DNA of 64,000 bases from Sediminibacterium soli (lineage in GTDB: Bacteria > Bacteroidota > Bacteroidia > Chitinophagales > Chitinophagaceae), in the NCBI RefSeq assembly GCF_009939225.1, contig NZ_JAACJR010000008.1, forward strand, positions 1,479,377 to 1,543,376. Reading direction: 5' to 3'. Both the position numbers and the translations under genes were made by a program. The notes beneath the pieces are model-generated. The model searched no databases. It saw nothing but the letters and a program-made list of their open reading frames with translations, and had not been told where the DNA came from. Below are positions 16,916 through 25,507 of the stretch, piece by piece; position 1 is the first letter of the stretch; the number at the start of each line of letters is the position of its first letter.

Positions 16916-17644
16916 TCAGGCCGGCTGACTGCATACCAGGTCGCCGTTTTTGTACACCGGCAGTACATTGGCCACATCGGGAGACACACAGTATTCGAGG
17001 TCTTTTTCGAGGCCATAGGATGCCAGTCGGTGCCAGTGTGTGGTGCGGCGGATAAATTGCTGCATATCGTTTTTATGCAGGCTGTAGAGATCGGCAGCCA
17101 TCAGGCTGCTGTCGCAATGAATGGTAAAATGTTCCTGTATGCGATCGATAACGGCGCCGGCGAACAGCGCGTCTTCGAGGTTAAAACGGTCTTTCCAGGC
17201 AGAGCAGCCCAGTACCACATTCCTGTTCTGCTGCAGCAGGTGGTTGCATACCGCGGAGAGGTTGGGAAATGAGCCCGTGATCACTTCAGAAGCACCGCAG
17301 TTCAATGCCTTATGCAGCAGCCGTGTACCGTTGGTAGTGGTCAGCACCAGTGTTTTGCCTTCGATAAAAGACCTGGGATATTCGGCGGGTGAATTGCCAA
17401 AGCCCAGCCCTTCTATCACCTTACCATCTCTTTCGCCTGCCGTGATGCCGCCTGTTGTTTTTCCCAGCTGGATACACTGTTCCACACTGTCTACAGGAAT
17501 AACCCTGGCGGCGCCGTTGTACAATGCCGTGGCAATGGTGGAAGTGGCGCGGAACACATCAATGACCACTACCACACTGTTCGTTATATCGTATATATCC
17601 AGTAACCGCGGTGAGATCACGGTATGAAGGGTTGGCTTGCTCAT
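16916..17644 (-). CDS. 2-phosphosulfolactate phosphatase family protein (ComB-like)
   Basis: A protein of about 242 residues (ATG at 17644; an ATG at 17653 would add three) of the ComB fold. ComB hydrolyses 2-phosphosulfolactate in coenzyme M synthesis, but homologs are common in bacteria that lack coenzyme M. Visible conserved blocks are VIDVFRATSTI (about 27-37), GERDGKVIEG (about 70-79), GNSPAEY, and TTTNGTRLL (about 103-111). A TATCTTTG box on the minus strand lies at 17651-17658, only 6 bases before the ATG, so a nearly leaderless transcript is possible. The family call is firm; the physiological substrate is not known. Confidence 0.8.
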   Translation of the reverse strand: MSKPTLHTVISPRLLDIYDITNSVVVVIDVFRATSTIATALYNGAARVIPVDSVEQCIQLGKTTGGITAGERDGKVIEGLGFGNSPAEYPRSFIEGKTLVLTTTNGTRLLHKALNCGASEVITGSFPNLSAVCNHLLQQNRNVVLGCSAWKDRFNLEDALFAGAVIDRIQEHFTIHCDSSLMAADLYSLHKNDMQQFIRRTTHWHRLASYGLEKDLEYCVSPDVANVLPVYKNGDLVCSQPA

Positions 17645-17723
17645 GCGGGGCAAAGATAAGGGGAAGGAACCACCGCCTATCAGTCTTCCAAAGGATACCG
17701 GATGCCCGCATACCAGCCAACCC

Positions 17724-18059
17724 TTATTTTTTGGTCAGGATCAGCAACTCGTTCGCCTGTATTTCGGTGCTGTAACGTTTGATGCCCTGTTTGTCGGTAT
17801 AATTCCGGTTCACCAGTTTGCCTTCGATGGCCACTTCAATGCCTTTTACGAGGTATTTCTCGGCAATATCGGCGAGCTTACCCCATGCCACCACATGGTG
17901 CCATTGCGTATCCGTCACTTTCTCACCTTTGGCGTTTTTGTAGGTTTCGTTGGTGGCCACGTTGATATTGGCCAGTTTCTTACCGTCTCCGATGGTTTTG
18001 ATATCGGGATCCTGGCCGAGGTAACCGATAAGCTGCACTTTGTTTTTGATGGCGTTCAT
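17724..18059 (-). CDS. ssb: Single-stranded DNA-binding protein
   Basis: A 111-residue OB-fold SSB that coats ssDNA in replication and repair. It starts at ATG 18059 (MNAIKNKVQLIGYLG), the usual beginning of Bacteroidota SSBs; the longer frame upstream is not needed. The conserved WHHVVAWGKLADIAEKYL segment is at about 57-74. The acidic C-terminal tail typical of replicative SSB (DDDIPF) is absent and the protein ends in ILTKK, so it is a short accessory-type SSB, perhaps not the replication one. Confidence 0.85.
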   Translation of the reverse strand: MNAIKNKVQLIGYLGQDPDIKTIGDGKKLANINVATNETYKNAKGEKVTDTQWHHVVAWGKLADIAEKYLVKGIEVAIEGKLVNRNYTDKQGIKRYSTEIQANELLILTKK

Positions 18060-18231
18060 AGGATTTGTTTTGAGACAAATATGCATGCGCCGCCAACCGG
18101 TTAGCCGTTATCAGGCATTTACATGCAGGTAAAAGTGTTTGTAAATATTTACGGTATAAGATGGTATGGGATGGAAGATGGGTGATATCCGATTGATGAC
18201 GGGGGCTGGTTTGCCTTTGCTACCTTTGCGT

Positions 18232-18822
18232 ATGACCTTCAGACAAATTGTACTCAAGGCGGTCTATCCCCTGCTTATGCTTTTTGCGAAGAACAGAAAG
18301 CAGGCTATTTCCGTGCAAAACAATCCTTCCCAAACGATGCCTCCTGTATCTTTTTATTCGATGAATATAACAGCCAATGACGGCACGGCGGTTTCGCTTG
18401 CTGCTTTCAGCGGGAAAAAGATCCTGATCTGCAATACCGCCAGCGACTGCGGGTATACCGCTCAGTACGCCGATCTTGAAACCTTGTACCGGCAATACGG
18501 GGATACACTGGTGGTGATCGGGTTTCCGGCAAACGATTTCAAAGGGCAGGAACCGCTCGATGATGCAGGCATTGCGCAGTTCTGCCAGTTGCATTTTGGT
18601 GTAAGTTTTCCGCTGGCGCAAAAATCGCAGGTGGTGAAGGGGCCGGGGCAGCATCCGGTGTTCAAATGGCTGACGGATCCCAAACAGAACGGCTGGTGCA
18701 GCCAGGAGCCCACCTGGAATTTCTGCAAATACCTTATCAGCGAAACAGGCATGCTCGAGGCCTTCTTTGCGCAGAACGTTTCGCCGCTCAGCGATGAGGT
18801 TATCGGCGCCGTTGTAAAATAA
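18232..18822 (+). CDS. Glutathione peroxidase family protein
   Basis: A protein of about 196 residues starting at ATG 18232. The thioredoxin-fold GPx motifs are present: NTASDCGYTAQY with catalytic Cys in place of selenocysteine (about 69-80), FPANDFKGQEP (about 101-111) and WNFCKYL (about 163-169). The first 25 residues are hydrophobic and could be a membrane anchor or uncleaved signal. Cys-type bacterial GPx usually use thioredoxin as reductant. A TACCTTTG -7 box at 18221-18228 sits 3 bases before the ATG, suggesting a leaderless message or a slightly later start. Confidence 0.85.
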   Translation: MTFRQIVLKAVYPLLMLFAKNRKQAISVQNNPSQTMPPVSFYSMNITANDGTAVSLAAFSGKKILICNTASDCGYTAQYADLETLYRQYGDTLVVIGFPANDFKGQEPLDDAGIAQFCQLHFGVSFPLAQKSQVVKGPGQHPVFKWLTDPKQNGWCSQEPTWNFCKYLISETGMLEAFFAQNVSPLSDEVIGAVVK

Positions 18823-18864
18823 CAGATCCCACACACGACTATCTTTGTCATTCAACCCATCACC

Positions 18865-19556
18865 TTGACTATCCATTGCTTTCAGCATGTGTCTTTCGAA
18901 ACACCGGGTACCATTCTCGAATGGGCTTCGGCACAGGGGCATACCATCCGTTTTACTTATTTCTTCGAAGACGGTTTCCGGCTTCCCGAACCCGGTTCTT
19001 TCGATTGCCTGCTGGTCATGGGCGGGTATATGAATGTGGATGAAGAAGACCGGTTTCCCTGGCTGAAACAGGAAAAAGCGTTTATTGGGGAATGCATACG
19101 GGCCGGTAAGTGCTGGGCATCTGCCTGGGCTCACAGCTGATTGCTTCGGCAATGGGCGCCGCCGTGTACAAAGGCAGGGAAAAAGAGATCGGTTTTTTTC
19201 CGGTGCAGTTTTCCAACGCAGCATTGACACATCGTTGTTTCAGTCATTTCACCGGAACCTATACCCTGTTTCACTGGCATGGCGATACATTTGACCTGCC
19301 CGGCAACGCAATACCTATCGCTTCTTCCGGTGTTTGTCCGAACCAGGCTTTTATGATCGGTGACAATGCACTGGCCCTCCAGTTTCACCCCGAGATGACT
19401 ACCGCATCGATCGAACAGATGCTGCTGCACGACGGCGGGGAGCTTGAAGAAAACGGCCCCTTCATTCAATCGAAAGAAACCATTGCCGGCCATTATCACC
19501 TGCTGGATCAAAACAGAAAAGACCTGTTCCTGCTGCTGGATGCATTTTTTTGTTAA
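18865..19556 (+). pseudogene. Class-I glutamine amidotransferase, frameshifted
   Basis: Two overlapping frames together encode one GATase-like protein of about 230 residues. The first (18865-19140, TTG start) runs through LVMGGYMNVDEED and ends in an off-frame tail. The second continues from about 19110 with LGICLGSQLIASAMG, carrying the nucleophile Cys, and later QFHPEM with the catalytic His-x-Glu. The break is at about 19108-19110, where one base seems to be missing next to the nucleophile elbow. A TATCTTTG -7 box lies at 18840-18847. Stand-alone GATase domains of this kind are often of unknown substrate. Either a recent pseudogene or a sequencing error. Confidence 0.8.
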
Positions 19557-19608
19557 ACAGAAACCGGCTGAGCGGATGGCGTTGTGCCGCATACCCCGGC
19601 ACTAACCA

Positions 19609-20646
19609 TTAGACCGGGCATTTTTCGTGGTAGTTGATGATCTCTATCGGTGTTCTCTCTATTACAAAGCCCTCGTAGTTCTGTTGTACCTCGTCAAGCA
19701 CGGCCTCCACTTCTTCCATCGTCTTTAGCGTAACCAGCCTGTTGCGGTATTCCTTGATATTGGGGAGACCTTTCAGGTAGTTTGCGTAATGGCGGCGCAT
19801 TTCGTTGATACCTACAACAGGGCCTTTCCATTCGAGGGATTTACGCAGGTGTTTGCGGCATACTTCCACGCGTTCTTCCAGCGTGGGCGGGGGCAGTGTC
19901 TCGCCGGTATTTATATAGTGTTTGATCTCGCGGAATATCCATGGGTAACCGATCGCCGCCCTGCCGATCATGATGCCATCCACACCGTAACGTTCCTTGT
20001 ATGCCAGCGCTTTCTGCGGGCTGTCGATATCCCCGTTACCAAAAACGGGTATGCGGATGCGCGGATTGTTTTTCACTTTCGCGATCAGCGTCCAGTCGGC
20101 CTCACCCTTGTACATCTGCGCACGGGTGCGGCCATGAATGGCAAGTGCTTTTATTCCCACGTCCTGCAGGCGTTCGGCCACTTCCTCGATATTCCTGGAA
20201 TTATCGTCCCAGCCCAGCCTGGTCTTTACGGTCACCGGCAGACTGGTGCTTTTTACCACGGCCTCGGTCAGGCGCACCATCAGGTCAATATCTTTCAGCA
20301 CACCGGCGCCGGCGCCCTTGGTAACCACTTTTTTTACCGGGCACCCGAAATTGATATCGAGCAGATCGGGGTTTACCGTCTCCACGATCCTGGCGCTGAG
20401 CGCCATCGCCTCTTCGTCGCCGCCGAATATCTGTATGCCTATCGGCCGTTCGTAGTCGAAAATATCCAGCTTATGCCTGCTTTTGATTGCGTCGCGGATC
20501 AGTCCCTCGCTGCTGATGAACTCGGTGTACATAAGATCGGCGCCGTTGTCTTTGCATACGGCACGGAACGGCGGGTCACTCACATCTTCCATAGGTGCGA
20601 GCAATAATGGAAAATCAGGTAGTTCTATCTGGTCTATTTTTACCAT
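19609..20646 (-). CDS. dusB: tRNA-dihydrouridine synthase
   Basis: An FMN enzyme of 345 residues that reduces uridines in the tRNA D-loop. The TIM-barrel motifs are clear: LAPMEDVSDPPFR (about 16-28), DINFGCPVKKV with the catalytic Cys (about 96-106), KTRLGWDD, HGRTRAQMYKG (about 171-181) and GNGDI / MIGRAAIGYPW near the phosphate site. A TAAATTTG -7 box on the minus strand lies at 20700-20707. Bacteroidota generally carry a DusB-type enzyme. Confidence 0.93.
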   Translation of the reverse strand: MVKIDQIELPDFPLLLAPMEDVSDPPFRAVCKDNGADLMYTEFISSEGLIRDAIKSRHKLDIFDYERPIGIQIFGGDEEAMALSARIVETVNPDLLDINFGCPVKKVVTKGAGAGVLKDIDLMVRLTEAVVKSTSLPVTVKTRLGWDDNSRNIEEVAERLQDVGIKALAIHGRTRAQMYKGEADWTLIAKVKNNPRIRIPVFGNGDIDSPQKALAYKERYGVDGIMIGRAAIGYPWIFREIKHYINTGETLPPPTLEERVEVCRKHLRKSLEWKGPVVGINEMRRHYANYLKGLPNIKEYRNRLVTLKTMEEVEAVLDEVQQNYEGFVIERTPIEIINYHEKCPV

Positions 20647-20699
20647 ATTGCGTCCGGGATTTACCCTTTCCTTTGGGCGGAGCCGTTTAAAGGAAGCTG

Positions 20700-20707
20700 C
20701 AAATTTA
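20700..20707 (-). promoter_or_regulatory. Candidate -7 box for dusB
   Basis: The minus strand reads TAAATTTG, fitting TAnnTTTG, about 54 bases upstream of the dusB ATG, in the short region divergent from the CPBP protease gene. No ideal -33 TTG is seen. Confidence 0.35.
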
Positions 20708-20727
20708 CAACCTTATTTGCCAATCGC

Positions 20728-21663
20728 ATGAACCAAAAAACCCCGCTCAGTTATTTTCTGCAGTTTGCGATATTACTCGGTTTATTTGGCTGCTTCCTGG
20801 TCATCGGCAATATGCTGGCCGCTGTTATGAGCAGTATTATCCTGCAAAAACCCTTGTTGGATGCCGTTAATGCATTAAGCAACCCCGTTAATGCAAATGT
20901 TGCACGCCTGTTAAACACCGTTGCCGCGTTTATCAGTTTTTTTGTCCCGGCGGTATTGTTTGCAATGATCATCGGGCGAAAACCGTTTACCTATTTACAA
21001 TTCTCGAAGAAAATCAGCGGTAAACAGGTGATGCTGATCTTTATCATTACCATCGGCAGTATGGTATTGAGCGGTGCCCTGGGTGAACTGAATGAAAAGA
21101 TCCCGCTTCCGGCAGATCTCTACGAAAAAGCGAGAAAAATGGAAGAGCTGTATAAAAAGGCCATGCTGGCCATGGCTTCCATGCATTCTGTCAGCGATTA
21201 CCTGATGGCGCTGGCGGTCATAGCGGCGGCCCCCGCCCTGTTTGAAGAGGTTTTTTTCCGGGGCACACTGCAGCAGCTGATGGTTGGCTGGACAAAAAAC
21301 AAATGGGCCGGCATCATCGTCACCAGTATTCTTTTCAGCGCTTTTCATTTTTCCTATTTTGGTTTTTTACCAAGGTTGGCCCTGGGTATAGTGCTGGGGT
21401 TGATCTTCCATAACAGCCGCAACATCTGGCTTAACATCGTACTCCATTTTCTCAACAATGCGATCGTTGTCACGCAGCTGTATGCCGTGTCGAGGCAGGG
21501 AAAATCGATCGAGAAAACGCTCGATGAAAGCATGCCCATGTGGTGGGGTCTCATAGCGGTTATTTTGCTGGTGATCGCTTTCAGGCCATTCAACAAAGAA
21601 TGCAAACGCGTGGCAGCGGCTGCCGTACGCACGGATTCCTTACCTGACAAACCGGTTAACTGA
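20728..21663 (+). CDS. CPBP-family intramembrane glutamic endopeptidase
   Basis: A 311-residue polytopic membrane protein of the CAAX-protease/bacteriocin-processing (ABI) family. The catalytic motif FEEVFFRG is at about residues 171-178, the second His motif in SAFHFSYFGF at about 206-215, and NIVLHFLNNA at about 235-244. Several hydrophobic helices surround them. Its stop overlaps the ATG of the DUF2007 gene (TGATG), so the two are coupled. Substrate unknown. Confidence 0.87.
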   Translation: MNQKTPLSYFLQFAILLGLFGCFLVIGNMLAAVMSSIILQKPLLDAVNALSNPVNANVARLLNTVAAFISFFVPAVLFAMIIGRKPFTYLQFSKKISGKQVMLIFIITIGSMVLSGALGELNEKIPLPADLYEKARKMEELYKKAMLAMASMHSVSDYLMALAVIAAAPALFEEVFFRGTLQQLMVGWTKNKWAGIIVTSILFSAFHFSYFGFLPRLALGIVLGLIFHNSRNIWLNIVLHFLNNAIVVTQLYAVSRQGKSIEKTLDESMPMWWGLIAVILLVIAFRPFNKECKRVAAAAVRTDSLPDKPVN

Positions 21664-21869
21664 TGCCAAGCTGGATTAAATTATACGTAACCCGCAATAC
21701 AACAGAGGCCAGCATCATACAGGGTATGCTGGAAGAGAACGAGATACCCGTGCAGGTCATGAACAAACAGGACAGCAGTTATCTCAATTTCGGCGATATC
21801 GAGCTGTATGTGCCCGAGCACCTGCTGCTGACCGCCAGCCGGCTGCTGGACCAAAGTATGCTGAACTAA
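21663..21869 (+). CDS. DUF2007-domain small protein
   Basis: A 68-residue protein matching the DUF2007 (putative signal-transducing) pattern: TEASIIQGMLEENEIPVQV followed by IELYVPEHLLLTASRLL. It is cytoplasmic, without signal peptide. It overlaps the CPBP gene and precedes cdsA by 32 bases, so the four genes up to psd probably form one unit. Function is unknown; the fold is ferredoxin-like in relatives. Confidence 0.78.
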   Translation: MPSWIKLYVTRNTTEASIIQGMLEENEIPVQVMNKQDSSYLNFGDIELYVPEHLLLTASRLLDQSMLN

Positions 21870-21901
21870 TTCCTACATTCGTACCCTAACCCTTACCTAT
21901 T

Positions 21902-22762
21902 ATGGCCTTACACCTCCAGACATTCAGGACCCGCGCGCTTTCCGCCATCGTTTTTGTGGCGGTGATGCTGGCAGGCTTGTTATGGAACCAATGGAGTTTT
22001 TTGGCTTTGTTCTCCCTGATACATTTTGGTTGCTGGGTGGAATACCAGAAACTGGTAACGCGGATCGATCCGGAATACAAATACATCAATGCAGGTCACA
22101 GATACGGGGTGATGCTGCTTGGCTGGGGTTTTATGCTGTGGATGACCAATGCCGACTACCGCATCGGCGATTACCTGCTTGCCGCATGGGGCTGGGAACT
22201 GATGTGGATAGGCGCGATCGTTTTTTTGCTGACCGTGATCATCGCGCCCAAATTCAACCATCCGAAATTACTGGCGCATTCGCTGCTGGGGTTGTTATAC
22301 CTCTCGCTGAGCTGGGGCCTGATGATGCGTTTGTGGAATAATATGAGCCAGTCGGTATTTACCGGTCGGCCCTGGATCATGCCCGTAGTACTGATCGCAT
22401 CTATCTGGATCAATGATACGATGGCATATATCGTAGGCTCGTTTATCGGCAGAACACCGTTTTCGGCCATCTCTCCCAAAAAAACCTGGGAAGGCACCAT
22501 CGGCGGCGCCTTGCTGGCGGTGGCGGCGGTTAGCCTGATCGGTTATTACACATGCGGGTTCCCCGTGAGAGCGCTTATACTCATCAGTTCTGTGGCCGCG
22601 GTGTTTGGTACGGCGGGTGATCTGTTTGAGAGTAAACTGAAACGGCTCGCCGGCGTAAAAGACAGCGGCAGTATCATGCCCGGCCACGGAGGCTTTCTTG
22701 ACAGGTTCGACTCCCTGCTGTTTGCCACCACGGCAACCTGGCTGCTGTTTACGCTGCTATGA
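21902..22762 (+). CDS. cdsA: Phosphatidate cytidylyltransferase
   Basis: CdsA makes CDP-diacylglycerol from phosphatidate and CTP in the inner membrane. The 286-residue protein is rich in transmembrane helices and has the signature near its C terminus: FGTAGDLFESKLKRLAGVKD and PGHGGFLDRFDSL. An earlier SPKKTWEGTIGG block is at about 197-208. It is followed by psd, the phosphatidylserine decarboxylase, consistent with a phospholipid-synthesis pair. Confidence 0.95.
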   Translation: MALHLQTFRTRALSAIVFVAVMLAGLLWNQWSFLALFSLIHFGCWVEYQKLVTRIDPEYKYINAGHRYGVMLLGWGFMLWMTNADYRIGDYLLAAWGWELMWIGAIVFLLTVIIAPKFNHPKLLAHSLLGLLYLSLSWGLMMRLWNNMSQSVFTGRPWIMPVVLIASIWINDTMAYIVGSFIGRTPFSAISPKKTWEGTIGGALLAVAAVSLIGYYTCGFPVRALILISSVAAVFGTAGDLFESKLKRLAGVKDSGSIMPGHGGFLDRFDSLLFATTATWLLFTLL

Positions 22763-22820
22763 GCGTGGGGGCTTCCGGTCAGCCGGCCGCAGTCAGGGGC
22801 AGTACATATTTTCTCCCTGT

Positions 22821-22853
22821 TTGTCTTTTCCCTTTTCACTTTAATTACCTTTG
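22821..22853 (+). promoter_or_regulatory. Bacteroidota-type promoter for psd
   Basis: TTG at 22821-22823 and TACCTTTG at 22846-22853, separated by 22 bases, lie 17 bases before the psd ATG at 22871. This suggests that psd can be transcribed separately from cdsA. Confidence 0.5.
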
Positions 22854-22870
22854 CCGTTCAATTATCAGCC

Positions 22871-23527
22871 ATGACCATTCACCGGGAAGGATATAAAACG
22901 ATCGCGATTACGGCGCTTTTATTCGGGATATTCAATCTTATCTCATTTACCTTTTTAAGCAGCACGCTTTCCTGGCTGGCGATGGCCTTGTTTGTACTCA
23001 CGCTCGGACTGTTCTTGTTCATCGTTTCGTTTTTCCGCATACCGGAGCGCGCACTCAGTACCGGCGAAGAAAAGATCATCTGCCCGGCAGACGGAAAAGT
23101 GGTGGTGATAGAAGAAGTGGTGGACGAAGAGTATTTTAAAGACAGGCGCATCCAGGTGAGCATATTCATGAGTCCTGCCAATGTTCACGTAAACCGCAAC
23201 CCCGTCAGCGGGGAAGTGGTGTATAACCAGTACCACAAAGGAAAATACCTGGTGGCCTGGCATCCCAAATCGTCTACCGAAAATGAGCGCTGGAGCGTGG
23301 TTACCCGCAATACGCACGGCGAGATCCTGTACAAACAGATTGCGGGGGCACTGGCCAAGCGTATCTGTAATTATACCAAAGTAGGCCAGCAGGTGCTGCA
23401 GGGAGACGAATACGGCTTTATCAAATTCGGCAGCCGCGTAGACATTCTTTTACCGGTCGGTACCAGAATCGATGTACAGCTTAACCAGGCGGTACAGGGT
23501 GGGGTAACCGTGCTGGGGCGCTGGTAA
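22871..23527 (+). CDS. psd: Phosphatidylserine decarboxylase family protein
   Basis: A 218-residue short-type PSD, which converts phosphatidylserine to phosphatidylethanolamine. Two hydrophobic segments near the N terminus (about 10-55) anchor it to the membrane. The self-cleavage site that yields the pyruvoyl group is in GFIKFGSRVD, with Gly-Ser at about 189-190. SPANVHVNRNPVSG is seen at about 100-113. It belongs to the short PSD-A class and not to the E. coli-length enzyme. Confidence 0.92.
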   Translation: MTIHREGYKTIAITALLFGIFNLISFTFLSSTLSWLAMALFVLTLGLFLFIVSFFRIPERALSTGEEKIICPADGKVVVIEEVVDEEYFKDRRIQVSIFMSPANVHVNRNPVSGEVVYNQYHKGKYLVAWHPKSSTENERWSVVTRNTHGEILYKQIAGALAKRICNYTKVGQQVLQGDEYGFIKFGSRVDILLPVGTRIDVQLNQAVQGGVTVLGRW

Positions 23528-23602
23528 ACCGCCGCTGGTACATTTTAACATTTGCGATAGGCATATCTGCTTATTTTCAGTACCAATAAAACACAACGAC
23601 AT

Positions 23603-23800
23603 ATGAAAAAACTGTTTACACTGGCCACTGCCGCAATGCTGATGACAGGCTTCGCTTTTGCACACGAAGGAGACAAGGACAAGAAAAAAGACAAATGCTG
23701 CAAAGACGGAAAGGAATGTAAAAAAGACGAAAAGAAAGAAGCGAAAGAGTCGGCAAAAACGGTAAAGGCAACAGCCAAACCGACAGCCAAAAAAGCTTAA
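23603..23800 (+). CDS. Small lysine-rich secreted protein
   Basis: A 65-residue protein with a clear signal peptide (cleavage after AFA at about residue 20). The mature part is extremely rich in Lys, Asp/Glu and Ala, with a small Cys cluster KCCKDGKECK at about 31-40. I see no known domain. The Cys residues and charge could mean metal binding, but this is only a guess. The gene is followed at once by an intrinsic terminator. The low complexity makes homology hard to judge, but signal peptide and terminator support a real gene. Confidence 0.65.
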   Translation: MKKLFTLATAAMLMTGFAFAHEGDKDKKKDKCCKDGKECKKDEKKEAKESAKTVKATAKPTAKKA

Positions 23801-23806
23801 ATAACG

Positions 23807-23834
23807 ATCCCGCCTCCCGGCGGGATTTTTTTTG
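23807..23834 (+). terminator. Intrinsic terminator after the lysine-rich protein gene
   Basis: ATCCCGCC / GGCGGGAT stem of 8 bp with a TCCC loop at 23807-23826, followed by a run of eight T. It lies 7 bases after the stop codon at 23800. Confidence 0.9.
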
Positions 23835-23899
23835 TTCCATACGTTTATCGCGGACGTCAACACCCGGCCCGGACCGCTTGGTCCCGGATAGCCGCAACA

Positions 23900-24595
23900 C
23901 TATAATATCTGCTCCAGCTCCCGCAAATGATACACCGTGTAGGTGGGCTTTATATGCGGCTCTATGTTGAGATGGTTTACAAAAATGGTATCCATTCCTG
24001 CGTTGATGCCTCCCTGTATATCCGCATCCAGGTTATCGCCGATCATGATGCTTTCTTCGATCCTGGCGCCGGTTTTCATGATCGCGTAATCGAAAATGGC
24101 TTTATGGGGTTTCAGGCTGTTGCAACCTTCTGATGTGATCACTTCCCCGAAGAAACCATCGATGTTCGCATTCCTGATCTTGTGGTGCTGGATCTGTTCA
24201 AAACCATTGGTGACAAGGTGCATCCTGTACTGTTTGTTCCGCAGGTAGGTAAGTATTTCCAGGGTATAGGGAAAAAGGTTTTTCCGCATGGGCAGGTGGT
24301 CGAGGAACTGAACAGACATCTTCCGCGCCAGCGGTTCATCCGCCAGTTTGAAATCGAGCATGGCCAGCCACATCCTTTTCCAACGCAACTCATCCTGTTT
24401 GATAAAGCCTTTTGTATACCTGTCCCACAACCGTTCGTTATGATGGCTGTACCGCTCGAAAAAAGCCCCGAAATCGCCGATGCCTTTTTCGTTCAGCGCA
24501 TTCTGCTCATACAGCGTGGCCAGCGTTTCTTTTGCATTCGTTTCAAAATCCCAAAGCGTATGATCGAGGTCGAAGAATAAGTGGCGGTATTTCAT
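23900..24595 (-). CDS. YjjG-family noncanonical pyrimidine nucleotidase
   Basis: A 231-residue HAD-superfamily phosphatase. Motif I DLDHTLWDF is at residues 10-18, motif II VTNG at about 130, the conserved Lys in SLKPHKAIFDYA (about 157-168), and motif IV MIGDNLDADIQGG (about 182-194). YjjG enzymes dephosphorylate modified or non-canonical dUMP-like nucleotides in the cytoplasm and protect DNA. The gene is monocistronic, and the inverted-repeat element at 24609-24754 lies immediately upstream. Confidence 0.88.
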   Translation of the reverse strand: MKYRHLFFDLDHTLWDFETNAKETLATLYEQNALNEKGIGDFGAFFERYSHHNERLWDRYTKGFIKQDELRWKRMWLAMLDFKLADEPLARKMSVQFLDHLPMRKNLFPYTLEILTYLRNKQYRMHLVTNGFEQIQHHKIRNANIDGFFGEVITSEGCNSLKPHKAIFDYAIMKTGARIEESIMIGDNLDADIQGGINAGMDTIFVNHLNIEPHIKPTYTVYHLRELEQIL

Positions 24596-24608
24596 GGGTG
24601 CAAAGTAA

Positions 24609-24754
24609 GGATTAATGATTAGGGATTAGGATTAGCGGATTGGTGGATTATGGATTAGCGGATTAGGGATGCTGTTTTGCCGGCCTATTTTCCGTCTCAT
24701 TTGGCGGTTGAAAATCTGTGAAATCCACAATCCGCCAATCCGTAATCCCCCCAT
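24609..24754. repeat. Gene-less inverted-repeat element related to the S23 cassette arms
   Basis: A left arm at 24629-24656 pairs with 24722-24748 (about 25 of 28 positions, one gap by eye), with a spacer of about 65 bases. The left side continues with further GGATTA units from 24609 to 24669. The 20-base word at 24645-24664 matches 19 of 20 with 28514-28533 in the arm of the four-helix-bundle cassette. It holds no ORF and looks like a MITE-like or deleted relative of that cassette, between yjjG and the SDR gene. Confidence 0.7.
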
Positions 24755-24808
24755 CGGGCCGAGTCGGTAAAATTGGCTTACTTCGCATATCATCATTATT
24801 ATATCCGG

Positions 24809-25507
24809 ATGAATATTGTTATTACCGGCGCATCAAAAGGAATCGGGTTGGCTGTGGCGGAAGTTTTTGCCGCAGAGGGGCATACGCTTTTACTCTGCAG
24901 CCGGGGTGAAAAGAACCTGTATGATGCAGTGGCAGGACTGCAATTCGGTTATCCGCAGTGCACCGTAAAAGCCAGGCCTGCCGATATGAGCGATGCTGGC
25001 GAGGCAAAAGTTTTTGGCGAATGGTGCCTGGAACAGGGAACTCCGGATATCCTCGTCAACAATGCCGGCCAGTTTCTTCCCGGCAGCATTTACAGTGAAA
25101 CGGAAGGCACACTGGAAACCATGATGGCCGCCAATGTGTACAGCGCCTATCGTCTTACCCGCCTGCTGCTGCCATCCATGATGGCAGCAGGAAAGGGACA
25201 TATTTTCAATATCTGTTCCATTGCTTCCCTGCATGCCTATGCAAACGGCGGCAGTTACAGCATCAGCAAATTTGCCCTGCTGGGCTTCAGCAAAAACCTG
25301 CGCGAAGAACTGAAACCGCATCATATTAAGGTAACAGCGGTTTGTCCGGGTGCCACCATGACGGCCAGCTGGGATGGCGCGGGCATTGATCCGGCGCGTA
25401 TCATGGAAGCAGCCGATATTGCCCGCATGATCCATGCAGCTGCCAGCCTTTCTCCGATGGCTGATGTGGAAGACATCATTATGCGGCCGCAGCTCGGGGA
25501 TCTTTAA
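24809..25507 (+). CDS. Short-chain dehydrogenase/reductase
   Basis: A 232-residue classical SDR with NAD(P)-binding GASKGIG (residues 6-12), NNAG (about 85-88), and the catalytic Ser-Tyr-Lys in SIASLHAYANGGSYSISK (about 137-154). I choose ATG 24809 because it begins directly at the first Rossmann strand; the open frame starts further upstream but adds no conserved sequence. Substrate unknown. Confidence 0.88.
   Translation: MNIVITGASKGIGLAVAEVFAAEGHTLLLCSRGEKNLYDAVAGLQFGYPQCTVKARPADMSDAGEAKVFGEWCLEQGTPDILVNNAGQFLPGSIYSETEGTLETMMAANVYSAYRLTRLLLPSMMAAGKGHIFNICSIASLHAYANGGSYSISKFALLGFSKNLREELKPHHIKVTAVCPGATMTASWDGAGIDPARIMEAADIARMIHAAASLSPMADVEDIIMRPQLGDL

Noticed and set aside
18220..19230. 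Long minus-strand open frame (336 codons) opposite the glutathione peroxidase and amidotransferase genes
   Set aside because: The plus strand carries clear family motifs for both genes; the antisense translation shows no recognisable domain and is a frame shadow.
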